Below, piece by piece: positions 26,339 to 38,956 of a DNA stretch of 64,000 bases. The stretch comes from JASGKO01 sp049840595 (GTDB lineage Bacteria; Verrucomicrobiota; Verrucomicrobiia; Chthoniobacterales; Chthoniobacteraceae): the NCBI GenBank assembly GCA_049840595.1, contig JASGKO010000004.1:62001-126000 (forward strand), in the 5' to 3' direction. The notes below the pieces were generated by a model. It saw only the letters and a list, made by a program, of their open reading frames with translations, was not told the origin of the DNA and made no database searches. Positions within the stretch are counted from its first letter, which is position 1; the number at the start of each line of letters is the position of its first letter. The position numbers and the translations under genes were made by a program.

Positions 26339-27825
26339 ATGCTGACGCCATTAAAACCGGGCGATTGGGACTGGAACAAAGCTGCGCACTTGCTGAACCG
26401 TGCCGGGTTCGGGGAACGCCGGAGCAGATCGATGCGCTTTACCATGCGGGCTTCGACCACTCCGTGAACCGACTGTTAAGAGCACCGGACGATTCCGCGG
26501 AATTTCCGAAACCCACTTGGGCCACTCAGGATAGCAGCCAGCAAATGGCGATCCTGCACGCCGGACTGGAGCTCGGCGCCTCGGGGACGCAGGCCGACCA
26601 GGACGCGCGCAAGATGATCTTCCGCAAATACCAGGGCGACGTGCGCAAAAACATGCTCGACCTCGTGGGCTGGTGGCTGAACCGGATGGCGAAGACGCCC
26701 GATCCGCTCCGGGAAAAGTTAACTCTTTTCTGGCATGGGAATTTTGCCACCGGCGTGACCAAGGTGCGCGACAGCTACAAAATGTGGCTGCAAAACGAAA
26801 CCTTCCGCCAGCATGCGCTCGGCGACTTCGGCTCGATGGTGCGGGCCATGTCGCGCGATCCCGCGATGCTGGTGTGGCTCGACGGCGCGGACAGCCTGCG
26901 CTCGAAGCCCAATGAAAACTGGGCCCGCGAGTTGATGGAACTCTTCACCCTCGGCATCGGCAACTACACCGAGGACGACATCAAGGCCTCCGCCAAGGCG
27001 TTCACCGGTTACAAAATCAATCCGGCGAACCAGACCTTCTTTTTCTCCCCCCTCCAGCACAACGACGAGCAGAAAACTTTCTTCGGAAAAACGGGTGATT
27101 TCAACGGCGACGACATCATCAACATGATCCTGGCCAAGCCGGTCTGTGCCCAATACATGGTGCGCAAAATCTGGCGCTTCTTCGTTTACGACAATCCGGC
27201 GCCCGGGCTGGTGAATGATCTGGCGGCCCGTTTTCAAAAGAGCGGCTATGCCATTCGCCCGTTGATGGACGAGATTTTCCGCAGCCAGGAATTCTATTCG
27301 CCCCGCGCGCTGCGAATGCAGATCAAGAGCCCCGTGGAATGGATGGTGCGCAATGCCAAAGTGCTGGAAACCGAGTTGCCGCCGACGATTCCGATGACGA
27401 ATGCCCTGCGCCAGCTCGGGCAGATCCCGTTGGACCGGCCGAACGTCAAAGGCTGGGACGGCGGCAAGGCCTGGATCACCACCTCCACCCTCCTGGCGCG
27501 CTACAATCTTTCCAACTACGTCATCGGCAATGGCGGCATGACGATGCAGCCGGTGGCGAACAATGCAAAAAAGAATCGGTTCCCTCGCGAGGTGCCGAGC
27601 CGGGCTTCCATCGACTTTGAAAAAATCGCGCCCGCCGAGTTGCGCAAAGACCCGGTTGCGCTGGTGAAGAATCTTTCGCTGCGCCTGTTCCAGACGGAGC
27701 TGATTCCGTATGCCAGCCAGCGCTTTGTCGATTATCTTGAACCGCATAAAGCAGACCTCGACGACCACACGGTCCGCGAATTGCTGCATCTGATGATGAG
27801 CACGCCGGACTACCAACTCACCTAA
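26339..27825 (+). CDS. DUF1800 protein, one base missing near the start
   Basis: About 495 residues after adding one G. The N terminus from ATG at 26339 reads MLTPLKPGDWDWNKAAHLLN then RAGFG; at the G-run 26411-26414 the frame is lost and resumes as GTPEQIDALYHAGFDHSVNR, so GGGG should be GGGGG. The family core is present: LTLFWHGNFATGV, NWARELMELFTLGIGNYTED, ITTSTLLARYN. DUF1800 proteins are exported or periplasmic and nearly always paired with a DUF1501 protein in planctomycetes and verrucomicrobia; their biochemistry is not settled. The DUF1501 gene begins 4 bp downstream. The divergent promoter is shared with the beta-CASP gene. Confidence 0.88.
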
Positions 27826-27829
27826 CCGT

Positions 27830-29171
27830 ATGCACCACCACGACGACGATCACATCATCGAACCGCACACGAACACGCTGCACACGCGCCGCGAATTTCT
27901 GCGCACCTCCATGCTCGGTGCCGCCGCGGCCTGGACGCTGCCGGTCTTTTTGCAAAAAACGTTTTTCGAACTGGACGCGATGGCGGCGGATTCCGCCGTG
28001 CAGGTGGCGACCGGCAAGGACAACCCAATCCTCGTCGTCCTGCAAATGGCGGGTGGCAATGATGGTCTGAATACCGTCATTCCTTACGCGGATGACGTCT
28101 ATTACCGCTCGCGCCCCGTGATCGGTATCGGGGCCGATAAAGTGCTTAAGCTAAACGATTACGTCGGGCTCAATCCCAAGCTGGTCGGGCTCAAGGGGCT
28201 CTACGATCAGGGGCATCTCAGTGTGATCCAGGGCGTGGGCTATCCGAATCCCAACCGCTCCCATTTCCGCGCCACAGAAATTTGGCAGACGGCTTCCGAT
28301 GCCGACCAATTGGAGACCACCGGGTGGCTCGGGCGCTATTTCGACAGTTGCTGCAGTGGGGCCGATCCGACCGTCGGAGTGACCATCGGCAACGAATTGC
28401 CACAGTCCTTTGCCTCGCCGCATCCTACCGGCGTGGCCTTTTCCAACCCTGAGCAATATCGCTGGATCAACACCGATAAAAATGGTTCCGACCAGGTCTT
28501 CAAGCAGCTTAATCAGCCCGACGACGCCGGGGCGGACGACAATACCGGCGGCTCGATCGGCATGCTCAGCGGCAGCCAGCATAACAACGAAAACCCGCTC
28601 GATTTTCTCCAGCGCACCGCGCTCGATGCGCAGCTCAGCTCGGATAAGATCATCGAAATCGCCCGCAAGTACAAGTCGGTCGTGGATTACCCGCGCACCC
28701 ACCTTGGTGACAGCCTCAGCCTGGTCGGGCGGATGATCGCCGGTGGCTTGCCCACGCGCGTTTATTATGTGAGCCAGGGCGGTTACGATACTCATACGAA
28801 CCAGACCGGGACACACGATCGCCTCATGACCGAACTGAACGATGCGCTGGTGGCTTTCACCAAGGATTTGCAGGCGCAGGGCAATTTCAATCGCGTGATG
28901 CTGATGAGCTTTAGCGAGTTCCGGCCGCCGGGTGCAGCAGAACGGCAGCAACGGCACCGATCACGGCGCAGCCAGCCCGCTCTTCGTGATGGGCGGCGGG
29001 ATCAAGCCCGGTCTGTATGGCAAGTATCCCAGTCTTACCGATCTGAACGCCGGGGATCTCAAATACAACGTCGATTTCCGCAGCATCTACGCCACCGTGC
29101 TTGAGAAATGGATGGGCGCCCCGAGCAAGAACATCCTCGGCCGCCAGTTCCCGTTCATGCCGATCGTGTAA
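27830..29171 (+). CDS. DUF1501 protein with Tat signal, frameshifted near the end
   Basis: About 446 residues after removing one C at 28922. The N terminus carries a twin-arginine signal, TRREFLRTSMLGAAAAWTLP. The DUF1501 core has LVVLQMAGGNDGLNTVIPYA, SHFRATEIWQTAS, TGWLGRYFD, YDTHTNQTGTHDRLM and MLMSFSEFGRRV (the last two residues and onward only after the frame correction), followed by DHGAASPLFVMGGGIKPGLY and an ending around GRQFPFMPIV. The family is sulfatase-like in fold and exported folded. It forms a two-gene operon with DUF1800, 4 bp upstream. Confidence 0.9.
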
Positions 29172-29416
29172 ATGGTCTTCACGGATTCTGAAAGTTCCGA
29201 AGGAACGATGGAAACATTGCTGTAGCGGCGGTCTATGACCGTCGCTATTATTTTTGTCGCAAATTTAGCGACAGCCGTTGAGGAGTGATTACGCTTTTCC
29301 AGCGGCCCTCCGGGACGCATGAATTTGTGAGCAACATGTGAATCCGGTGGTTTTTACCACCGGCTTATCTCCAATGCCCCTCCGGGGCAGGCCAGTCCAT
29401 AATTCTGGAATCGGCC
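29172..29416. repeat. Intergenic cluster of small palindromes
   Basis: Three hairpins follow each other between the DUF1501 and CHASE2 genes: 29224-29246 (10-bp stem, one G-T pair), 29259-29277 (TGTCGC/GCGACA), and 29344-29363 (perfect 8-bp stem CCGGTGGT/ACCACCGG). The first is followed by ATTATTTTTG and lies 53 bp past the DUF1501 stop, so it can serve as its terminator. The cluster resembles REP-like intergenic repeats of planctomycetes and verrucomicrobia. Confidence 0.5.
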
Positions 29417-30679
29417 TTAGTAGTAGCTCTCGTGGCGCACCCGGCGCTGGCGGCGACCTTTTCTCGGCTTGCGCTTGAAGCGGAGCAGGGAATTGGCGAG
29501 CGCAAGCGCGAAGAGGACAAGCGGGGTGATAAACGGCAGCGTGATGAGCGTTGCCTCATACACCGTGAGCGCGATGACCAGGTAGAGCAGAAAGCCGGAG
29601 ACGGTCCAGACTACCCCCTGCGAGCGCGGCCAGTGGGTCAGGCAGGCGGCGAACCAGGCGATCACCACGAAGAGTGCGATTTCCACCGCGAGCGGGAGCG
29701 TGCGGAGATAAACGCCGCTCATCATCGTCGCAATGGCGGTGGCATTGAGTTCGGCGGGCGAAACCTTGTTTCTCGACGCCATGGTGATGGTCCGGGCGGC
29801 GGCATCGGTGCGACCCAGCAGAGCGATCTGGCTGTCCCACGCGCCGGCTTTGACGGCGGAGGGCTGCCCGTTTTGCAGTTGATTGACGGCGAGCATCAAG
29901 TCGTCGTTGCCCATTCGGGCAAAGGTGACGTGGGGATTGGGCTGCACGTTCCCGGCGTCGTCGATGGGAATGTGCAGTTTGTCGCCGACTTCGATGGAAA
30001 CTCCGGTCTGCACCTTCACTTCGTCGAGCGTCGAGGCCGACCACAGAATGATCGCTTGCAGGGCAAAGGAGGGCACCACCTCGCCATGGTAGCGATAGAG
30101 CAGCGGCAACGTTTCCACTGCTTGGGCCGGGGCGGGATCCGTAAGGCCAATCGCCGCGCTCAAGCGCAAATCCTCCGCCGGTTTTTCCGCGATCACCGGA
30201 TACTCAGGGATGCTGTCGATGGAGCCTTGCACGCTGCGCAGCATAGGCACGGACTCCACCGGCGGGACGACATCCGGATCACTGGGGAATCCCGGCTTCT
30301 CCGCGAGCACGACCTTGGGCAGGGCCAGAATCTTGTCGTGCAGCAATTGCAGATACTGCGCATCGTCCGGCGAAAGCTGTTTGCTAAAGGTGAGCACGGG
30401 CTCGATCGCCGTCACTGCCGGTTTCAGCGGCTGGAGCGTGCTCAGCGAGAGCGCAAAATCGAGCGGAGCCCATGGCCACGGGTGATTATCGCCAAGCGTG
30501 GCATCGTTGATCTCCACCAGGGTTAGCGGAGCGGAAACCGCCTTGGGATTGGAGTTGGCGGAAAGCCACTCGTCAAATTCCCGCTGGGCCGGGTGCAGCC
30601 ACGGCTCCCCGGATTCCCGCCAGACCAGGAGGCCCAGCAACAGCGCAAAAAGCAGTGAAGGCAGGGCGGGCTTGAACAT
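29417..30679 (-). CDS. CHASE2-domain membrane sensor protein without output domain
   Basis: A 420-residue protein: an N-terminal membrane helix (SLLFALLLGLLVW), a large extracytoplasmic domain from about residues 30-325, and three C-terminal helices (AVEIALFVVIAWFAACL, GVVWTVSGFLLYLVIALTVY, LITLPFITPLVLFALALANS). The order and the motifs VEINDATLGDNHPWPWAPLD and VKAGAWDSQIALLGRTDAAA fit CHASE2, an extracellular sensory domain normally attached to kinases, cyclases or Ser/Thr kinases. Here the protein stops after a basic tail (FKRKPRKGRRQRRVR), so it signals through a partner or has lost its output domain. The ATG at 30679 is chosen because the first helix follows at once. Confidence 0.8.
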   Translation of the reverse strand: MFKPALPSLLFALLLGLLVWRESGEPWLHPAQREFDEWLSANSNPKAVSAPLTLVEINDATLGDNHPWPWAPLDFALSLSTLQPLKPAVTAIEPVLTFSKQLSPDDAQYLQLLHDKILALPKVVLAEKPGFPSDPDVVPPVESVPMLRSVQGSIDSIPEYPVIAEKPAEDLRLSAAIGLTDPAPAQAVETLPLLYRYHGEVVPSFALQAIILWSASTLDEVKVQTGVSIEVGDKLHIPIDDAGNVQPNPHVTFARMGNDDLMLAVNQLQNGQPSAVKAGAWDSQIALLGRTDAAARTITMASRNKVSPAELNATAIATMMSGVYLRTLPLAVEIALFVVIAWFAACLTHWPRSQGVVWTVSGFLLYLVIALTVYEATLITLPFITPLVLFALALANSLLRFKRKPRKGRRQRRVRHESYY

Positions 30680-30922
30680 GGTCCCGATTGTTAACCAGCA
30701 AGCGCCCCGGAGACCAAGGAATTTTGCCATCCCGGAGCGGAAGTTTTTTAATCACCGGCATCCGCAGCTGATGTGCCGGACAACAGGGTGGGTTGATGAA
30801 TTTTATTATTGATCGCTCGGGGAGGGGCCGGGATTTGGGCGCAAGAATTAATGGGAAATTGCAAAATTTAAATATTCCAGATTGACCGCGGGCCGCATAT
30901 TCCTAATAAACCTCCCCCTGTT

Positions 30923-33900
30923 ATGGGACTAGGATTTGTCGGGAGAGTATTATTGGGACTCGGCTTTTTGTGGGTGACGATTTCACACGCGACGGCTCAG
31001 GATCAGCAAAAGTTTTATCCAAACCTTGATGTGCGGAAAAATTCCGCATCCGGGCATCCGCCTGCATTGACCGCGGGACGCTTGAGCACGGTCCATGGGA
31101 CCGCTGCCCGCAAGCACCTGACCGACCGGGTGCCGGATGCTGCGCTGAGCCTCGATGCGAGGACGGGGGGCGTCCGCTATGTGGGAGCGAAGCATGGGTT
31201 TCTCACCGGAAAACAAGGGGTTGGACGCGGGGTGGATACGGCCACGGCCCTGGCGATTCCAGTTACGGATGCCGACCGGCCGATCAAGGCCTTTCTTAAT
31301 GAGCATCAAGGGTTATTCGGTTATGGGGCGGAAGCCCTGTCCACCGCACGGGTGAAGCGCAACGAGGTTTCCCGAACCAATGGAATGCGCGTCGTCGTAT
31401 GGGAACAGATGCTCGATGGTATCCCGGTTTTTGATGGATTGATGAAGGCTTGCGTGACCAAGGCTGGTGAGTTGATCAACCTTGGGAGCGGTTTTGTTCC
31501 GAATGCTGCTGGATCCGCCGATCTTGGAACTGCAAACCGGGCCGCGAAAGAGCAGGCACCGCCGGTAAGCGCGAGCAAAGCGATTGCCCTCGCGGCGGGG
31601 AACGTTGGGATTGGGGTGGGGGAGACCACCCTTGAGCCGGTCGAGAAACAGATCAAAAGCGCGGACCAGGTACGACATTACCGGCATCCCCTGTTGAACG
31701 AGGCGAGCGCGCAATTGGTGTGGCTGCCGATAGATGGCACAAGTATGCGTCTCGCCTGGGAGACCGTTTTGATGGGGAAGAAGGCAGGGGGAATGTACCC
31801 TGACGGTCGTGGACGCCGAGACGGGGGAGGTGATGGTGCGGCGATCATTGACTTCGGATATTACCCCGGCCACCTACCGGGTCTTCAAAAGCGAGAGCCC
31901 GACCCCGCTTTCGCCAGGCTGGAACACGCCGAAAAGCACCCAGCCGCCCCTCGTCTCGCGGCAGACGGTGACTCTCTCGGCGGTGGATACCACCGCTTCG
32001 CCCAATGGCTGGATCAATGACGGGGATAACGAGACCATGGGTAACAACGTGGATGCGCATCTGGATCTCGATGCGGATGATCAGCCCGATCTGCCCCGGC
32101 CGCAGGGTTCCCCTTTCCGGGTGTTCTATTTTCATCTCGATACCACCCAGCCACCCACGACCCCTTTTAACCGAAAGTCTGCGGTGGTTCAGTTGTTTTA
32201 CTGGTGTAACTGGATGCACGACCGGCTTTACCAGCTCGGTTTCGACGAGGCCTCGGGGAATTTTCAGAACGATAATTTTGGACGGGGTGGGGTGGATAGC
32301 GATGCCGTCCAGGCCGATGCCCAGGATGGCAGTGGAACTGATAATGCAAACTTCTCCACGCCGCCCGATGGCCAGGCGGGGAGAATGCAGATGTATCTGT
32401 TCACGGCGCCCAAGCCGAAACGGGACGCTTGTTTCGATGCCCAGGTGGTGTTGCATGAATACACTCACGGCCTGAGCAATCGGCTGGTGGGTGGTGGGGT
32501 GGGAATCTCCCAGTTGCAGACGGAGGGAATGGGCGAGGGATGGTCCGATTTCTATGCCCTGTCCCTGCTCAGCAAGAAAGACGACAATTTGAACGGGGAT
32601 TATCCCGAGGGGGCTTATGCCAGCTACCAGCTTCTTGGAAACGACGATAATTACTATTTCGGCATCCGCCGGTATCCTTACACGACCAACCTGCATCGGA
32701 ATCCTTTGACCTTTAAGGACATTGATCCCGACCAGGAAAACTTTCATGCCGGGATTCCCATCGGGCCGGATGGAAGCATGGGCGATGAAGTGCATGCCCA
32801 GGGCGAGGTGTGGTGTGTCACTCTGTGGGAAGCGCGCGCCAATCTCATTCGTAAATATGGCTGGGCGATGGGGAACCAGATGATCTTGCAGCTCGTCACC
32901 GACGGAATGAAGCTTTCGCCGGAAAATCCCAATTTTTTGGAGGCCCGTGATGCGATTATCCAGGCCGACCTGGTGGATAATGGCGGGGCGAATCACGATG
33001 AACTGTGGGCTGCGTTTGCGAAACGTGGCCTGGGGGCGAGTGCTTCCTCGCCGGATAGCTCCACCACCAGTGGGGTGGAGGAGGCCTTCGATCTGCCCGA
33101 TTCGCTCAGCGTTTCTCCGCTGGGACAGTTTTCCACTAGCGGGCAGGTTGGCGGTCCCTTTCCGGATACGCAGACCTATACCCTCGTAAATAACGGTTCC
33201 GCATCCCTTAATTGGTCGGTGGCAAAAAGCCAGAGCTGGCTGGATCTCTCGCCCAATCTTTCGAGCGGAACCCTTGCTCCTGGCGAATCCACCACCTTTA
33301 CCGCTTCCATTGATTCCAGTGCGAATTCCCTTACGACTGGGATCTATACGGATTCCATCGTGGTCCAGGATACCACCACCGGCGTGTCCTGGTCGCTGCC
33401 AGTTACCCTGCAAGTCGGGACGATTGATTATTTCACCGAGTCTTTTGATGGCGAAACGCCGGCCAGTTCGATCCAGGACCTACAGCTATACTTTCCGGCC
33501 GGATGGCTCCCCGAATTTCTATTCGGTGCACCCGAAACACTTTAATTCGTTTCCCACCAATCCAGCCGGTGGCAACCCCCTGTCACTTTCCGATGACAGC
33601 TTTGAGACGGTTTCGCTGGCCCATTCAAAGAAGGTATCCCTCTACGGCACCAAGTATCGGAAGTTCTACGTCGGCAGCAATGGGTATGTCACCTTTGGCT
33701 CTGGCGATACCACTTATACCACGTCCCTGGCCACCCACTTCGCCTTGCCGCGTATTTCGGCTTTGTTTGACGATCTGGACCCGTCCCATGGCGGGCATAT
33801 TTCCTGGAAGCAGTTGGATGACCGGGTGGCGGTGACTTATAAGGATGTTCCAGAGTACAACACGACCAATATTAACAGCTTCCAGATCGAGCTGTTTTTC

Positions 33901-36900
33901 GATGGCCGGATCCGGATCACCCTGCTGGAAGTTGACGCCACGAATGCAGTGGTCGGCCTGTCGGCGGGAAATGGCATTCCGGTCGGGTTCGAAGAGAGTG
34001 ATTTTACGAATTACGAGTACCCACAACTCACGTTGAAGGTCCCTGCTCAGGCGACGGAAAATGCGGGAGTTCTGCAAAATGCCGGGGAGGTTCAGATTAA
34101 CCAGCCGCTGCCGAATCGTTTGGACATCAGCCTCTCCTTCGAGCGATTCGAACTCGGTGGTGGTCCCCGCGACCGTCTCCATTCCGGCGGGACACACGAA
34201 GGCGCGGTTCAACATTACGATGGTGGATAACAGCGTGCTGGATGGCACTCGAGACGTCACCATCGAAGCGGATACCGGTGATTACGTAACCCAGACGGCA
34301 GACATTTCCGTGATCGACGACGAAACAGCAACGCTCTCCGTAAGCCTGCCTTCCAGTGTCACGGAAGGCGCAAGCGCGGGAACGGGAACCGTGACGGTCA
34401 GTTCGCCCGTGGCGGCGGATATTGAGGTGAATCTCACTTGCAGCGACCCGGCCCGGGGCTCCGTCCCGACCACCGTCACCATTCCGGCGGGGTCCACTTC
34501 GGTGGATTTTCCGGTTCAGGCCGTGGATGATGACATTATTAACGGGACGGAAAATGTGACCGTCACGGCACATGTTGCCAACTGGACAGATGGCTCCGCG
34601 AGCATGGACGTGTTGGACAACGAAACCACGAATCTCACCGTTACGCTTCCCACCTCCATCAGCGAGGGAGCGGGCACGGTTTCGGGAGGTGCGGTTTCCA
34701 TTTCGGGAACCCTTTCCACCGATCTGGTCGTCTCCCTTTCCTCGAGCGACACCAGTTCGCTCACGGTTCCGACCTCTGTGACCATCCCTGCTGGAAAAAC
34801 GTTTGCCAGCTTCCAGGTTACCGCCATTGATAATTCCGTGGTGGACGGCACCCGGCAGGTTACGGTCACTGGCACAGCCTCGAGCTTCACTCAGGGCCAG
34901 GCCGCCATTTCAGTGCTGGATAACGAGGTGGATCACTTTTCGATTTCCACCATTGGCTCACCGCAGGCCATCAACTCCAGCTTCCCGGTGACGATTACTG
35001 CGCTGGATGCCAATGGGAATACCGTCGCCGGTTTTACGGACAATCTGGCGCTCACCGCTTCTGGCGGAGTAACGATGACGCCTGCCACCACTGGCAATTT
35101 TGTGGGCGGTGTCTGGAATGGCCGAGTGACCATTTCCACTCAGGCCACCGGCATCACCCTCACCGCCACCGGCGCGGGAACCAGCGTGCAAAGCAACGCC
35201 TTCGATGTGATCGGCCACGATTACAACTACCCCGAGAACTGGCCCGCCTTCGGCAATGGCCCGGCCCACACCGGCTATCAGCCCGTTACTTTGGGCAGCG
35301 CGGCGTTTATCGCCGGATGGTCGAAGACCTATTCCCAGGTTGCCTACAATGGCTTGAACCAGGCGGCCATCTCCAGCGGTTTGGTTGCCGTGACCCCCAC
35401 TTACAATTATGGCGGAACCTTCGTCAGCGTGCTGGATGCCGCCACTGGCAACGAGCTCTGGCAGCATGCGTTTAGCGACCAAATGTATATGAATGCGCCA
35501 ACCATGGAGGCCGGAGCGCTCTATCTCAATAGCGAGCAAAATAGCTATAGTAGCTCGGGCACCGCCTCCACCCTCCGCCTGCATGCCTTGAGTGGCGGCG
35601 TGGAGTGGAAAAGCCCATTTGTAGGATACTACTCTTCCATCGGGCCTGTCGTGGATGGCAGCGGTGTCTGGTTTCAATCTTCCGGCAATCTGCTCGGGTT
35701 GAATACCCTGGATGGCAGCAGCCGGTTCTCCAGCAGCCTTTCCACCTATTATTCCCTCACTCCTGCTTCCAGCAATGGAGTGGTTTATACCTGGAACGGC
35801 GGCACGCTGGAGGCCTTTGATGCGATCAGCGGCTCTCTCCTTTGGCAATTTCTAGCAAGCTACTATAACTATCCCGATGGCCTGACTTCCCCCTCCATTG
35901 CCGATGGCAAGGCCTTTGTTACGTCAGAATATGGCCTGTATGCGATTGATCTTTCCACCCATGCCTTGGTGTGGAGCGCGAGCGGTGATTATCTCGATAC
36001 CCCGTGCGTGGCCAATGGCGTGGTCTATGCCAGGAACTATTCGGGGGTGGTTGCTTTCGATGAAAACACCGGCACCCAACTGGGCGTCTATTCTACGACC
36101 TCCAATAGTTACAGCAATACCCAGCCCATCGTGACCGACGATTCGGTGATCTTCTCCGGCTATTCCAGTACCTACATCTTCGACCTGGCCTCCTATACCC
36201 TCCGCCAGACGATCAATGCCACTGGAAGCCTTTCGTTTGCCAACGGTGTGCTGTATATCACCAATACGAGCGGCGGCACCATCTCCACCTATTACCAGTC
36301 CAGCGCGACCTCCATCACCGTCACCGTGCCGACCTCCGTGGTTGAGGGAGCCTCCAGCGCCAGCGGCACGATCACCGTCTCCAGTGCCGTTGCGGCGGAT
36401 ACGACGATCAAGCTTCGCGCCACCGATCCCAATCAACTGACCGTCCCCGCCACCGTCACCATTCCAGCCGGCCAGACCAGCGCCGATTTCACCTTCTCCG
36501 TCCCCGACGACACGGTGCTGAACGGGGACCGCTGGGACGTGATCTCTGCGACGGCGGATGGGTATCTACGCGGTGGTTCTGCTGCCGTGGAGATTCAGGA
36601 TAATGAGACCGCTACGCTCAAGGTCAGCGCCCCCGTTACGGTGGGTGAAGGGAGCGGATCGTTCCAGGGCACGGTTTCGGTCTATCCCGTCCCGTCCTCC
36701 GATATCATCGTTCCATTGAGTTCCAGCGATCCCACGGCGCTGCAAGTTCCAAGCACCGTGATTATTTCTGCGGGGCAGAGTGTTGCCACCTTCACGGCCA
36801 AAGTCATTGATGATCACAAGATCAACGGCCTGCACTCCGCCACCATTACCGCCCATGTTGACAATTGGACGGACGGCTCGGCGACGGTGAATATTGCCGA

Positions 36901-38807
36901 TAATGAGAATCGCTACCTTTCAACGTGGTTTAGCTATAGTGTCGTCGAAGGCGGCACCATTTCCGCCACCGTGTATATCTCGGGCACCTTGCCTTCCGAT
37001 TTGGTGATCTCGCTCACCTCTTCCGATCCTTCCCGGCTTTCCGTCCCCGCCACGGTTACGATCCCCGCCGGTTCCACGGGCGTGAACTACACCGCCACTG
37101 CCACGGATAACAGCCTTACCGATGGCATGGAAGTCGTCTCCGTCACCGCCACGGCTTCCGGTTTCATCAGTTCGCTGGCCTCCACCACGATTTACGACGA
37201 TGATGTCCATCACTTCGATTTCTCCACGATTTCGACGCAGCAGATTCGGGGCGTTCCCTTCTCGGTAACCATCACCGCGAAGAGCATTGATGGCTATACC
37301 ATCGGCGGTTACAGCGGCACCCCCGCATTATCCGCCACTGGCAGCGCCGGGGCGGTTTCCATTACCCCCACGACGCTCTCCTCCTTCAACTACGGCTCCT
37401 GGAGTGGAATGGTCACCGTCAACGACTTCGTCTCCAATGTGGTCTTGACTGCGACGGATGGCAGCATCACGAGCAACAGTAATCTCTTCTCCACGGGCGT
37501 GGGGGCCTTCGACCACTTCGCCTGGGGCGCAGTGGCCTCTTCCCAGCAGGCGGGGACGCCTTTCTCCATCACGCTCACCGCGGAGGATGCGGGGAATAAC
37601 ACCGTCACCGGCTATAGCGGCTCCGTGGCGCTGTCCACCTTGGGCGCTCCTCACACCACCGGCACGGGCACAATACAATCCTACGACATTTTCCCTTACT
37701 ACGAGTATTCGGCCAGGGTGCAGAGTCTTTATTTGCCCGCCGAGATTGGCCATGCCGGGCAGATCTACCTCTCTGGCGTTGAACCTCTCAGGAACTTCTT
37801 CCTCTTCTTCCGTCACTTATCCGCGATGGACGATTCGGATGAAACAGACCAGTCTCACCAGCTATTCCACCTACGCTTGGGATTCATCCGGCTGGACCAC
37901 CGTTTATCAGTCGAATCAAACCATCAATTCGAGTTCCGGCTGGGTCACCATCAATCTCACGACTCCGTTTACTTACGATGGAACCAGCAGCTTGATGGTG
38001 GACTTTAGCTATTACGGAACCTCTTACACCTATGGAACTTCGGTGCAAGCCACCGGGACGAGCAGTTATCGGAGCCTTTACGGATATACCTACTATTGGA
38101 ACAATTCCGACCCGCTCACCTGGTCGGGAAGCAGCCCTACTGCATGGGTGGATGATTACCTGCCCAATCTCCAGTTCCGTTTCGGCCAGCCGGTGCCTGT
38201 CACTCCGACGTCCGTCACTTTGTCCGCCGGCGTTTGGTCCGGGCAAATCACCATTTCCCAGGCGGCGACGGATATTGATCTGCTGGCTACCGGTAATTCT
38301 GGAATCGCCGATGAAAGCGATCCCTTCGACGTCATTGGCTCATCGTTGTCCGTCGCGGCTTCTCTCTCCGGCACCGACCGCCTCTTCGCGGCTTGGATGA
38401 CCAAATATGGCCTCAAGGAGGGCGAGAACGGCGACGACGACCACGACGGAAAATCAAACCTCGTCGAATACGCCTACGGCACCGACCCCACTGTCGCCGA
38501 TGAGCTGCGCCTGCCGCAGACCCGTGTCGAAACGGATCCGAAGGATGGAAAGCAATACCCCGCCTTCACCTACCACCGCCGCCTTGATGACCTCAGCCTC
38601 GTCTATCGCATCGAGATTTCCCACGATGGGACCAACTGGGTTCCGGCTGGTACCTCCCTCGAAGCCATGGGGACTCCGACCCTCGATGCGGATGGGGTGA
38701 CTGAGACCGTCTCCGTTCGCCTGAAAACCCCGGTCGTGCCCGATCAATCCACCTTCTTCCGCCTGCAGGTAAGCCTGCCCGCCCTGGGGCAAACCTCCAG
38801 CCAGTAA
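30923..38807 (+). CDS. Giant secreted M36 (fungalysin) metallopeptidase with Calx-beta repeats, frameshifted
   Basis: One gene of about 2626 residues, read in five frame segments joined by single extra bases at about 31790 (G-run), 33480 (CC), 34138 (TT) and 37766. Order: signal peptide; propeptide; M36 catalytic domain with zinc site VLHEYTHGLSNRL at about residue 510 and EGMGEGWSDFYALS; an Ig/BACON-like region; a domain with KFYVGSNGYVTFGSGD; three Calx-beta repeats ending in D-N-E; an invasin-like repeat; a beta-propeller-like part (about 35220-36300); three more Calx-beta repeats; two invasin-like repeats; and a C-terminal Ca-binding stretch (GENGDDDHDGKSNLVEYAYG). M36 enzymes are extracellular endopeptidases. 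The repeats suggest a surface or matrix position. The protein is intact apart from the shifts, so error is likelier than decay. Confidence 0.82.
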
Positions 38808-38956
38808 GCGCCTGGACAAGCCGCGCTTGCGAGATGGTAATCGCGGTTCATTCACCGCTTCCATGGCTTGAATGCTGCGGCGACGGGCGGGCTTGGGATC
38901 ATGAGAAGATCGTCATTTGACGGCTTTCTTTCGCTCATGAACGGTGTTTCTGTTTC

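Noticed and set aside
31845..33413. A 522-codon minus-strand frame inside the M36 region
   Set aside because: Shadow of the peptidase domain, whose HEYTHG and other motifs are on the plus strand.
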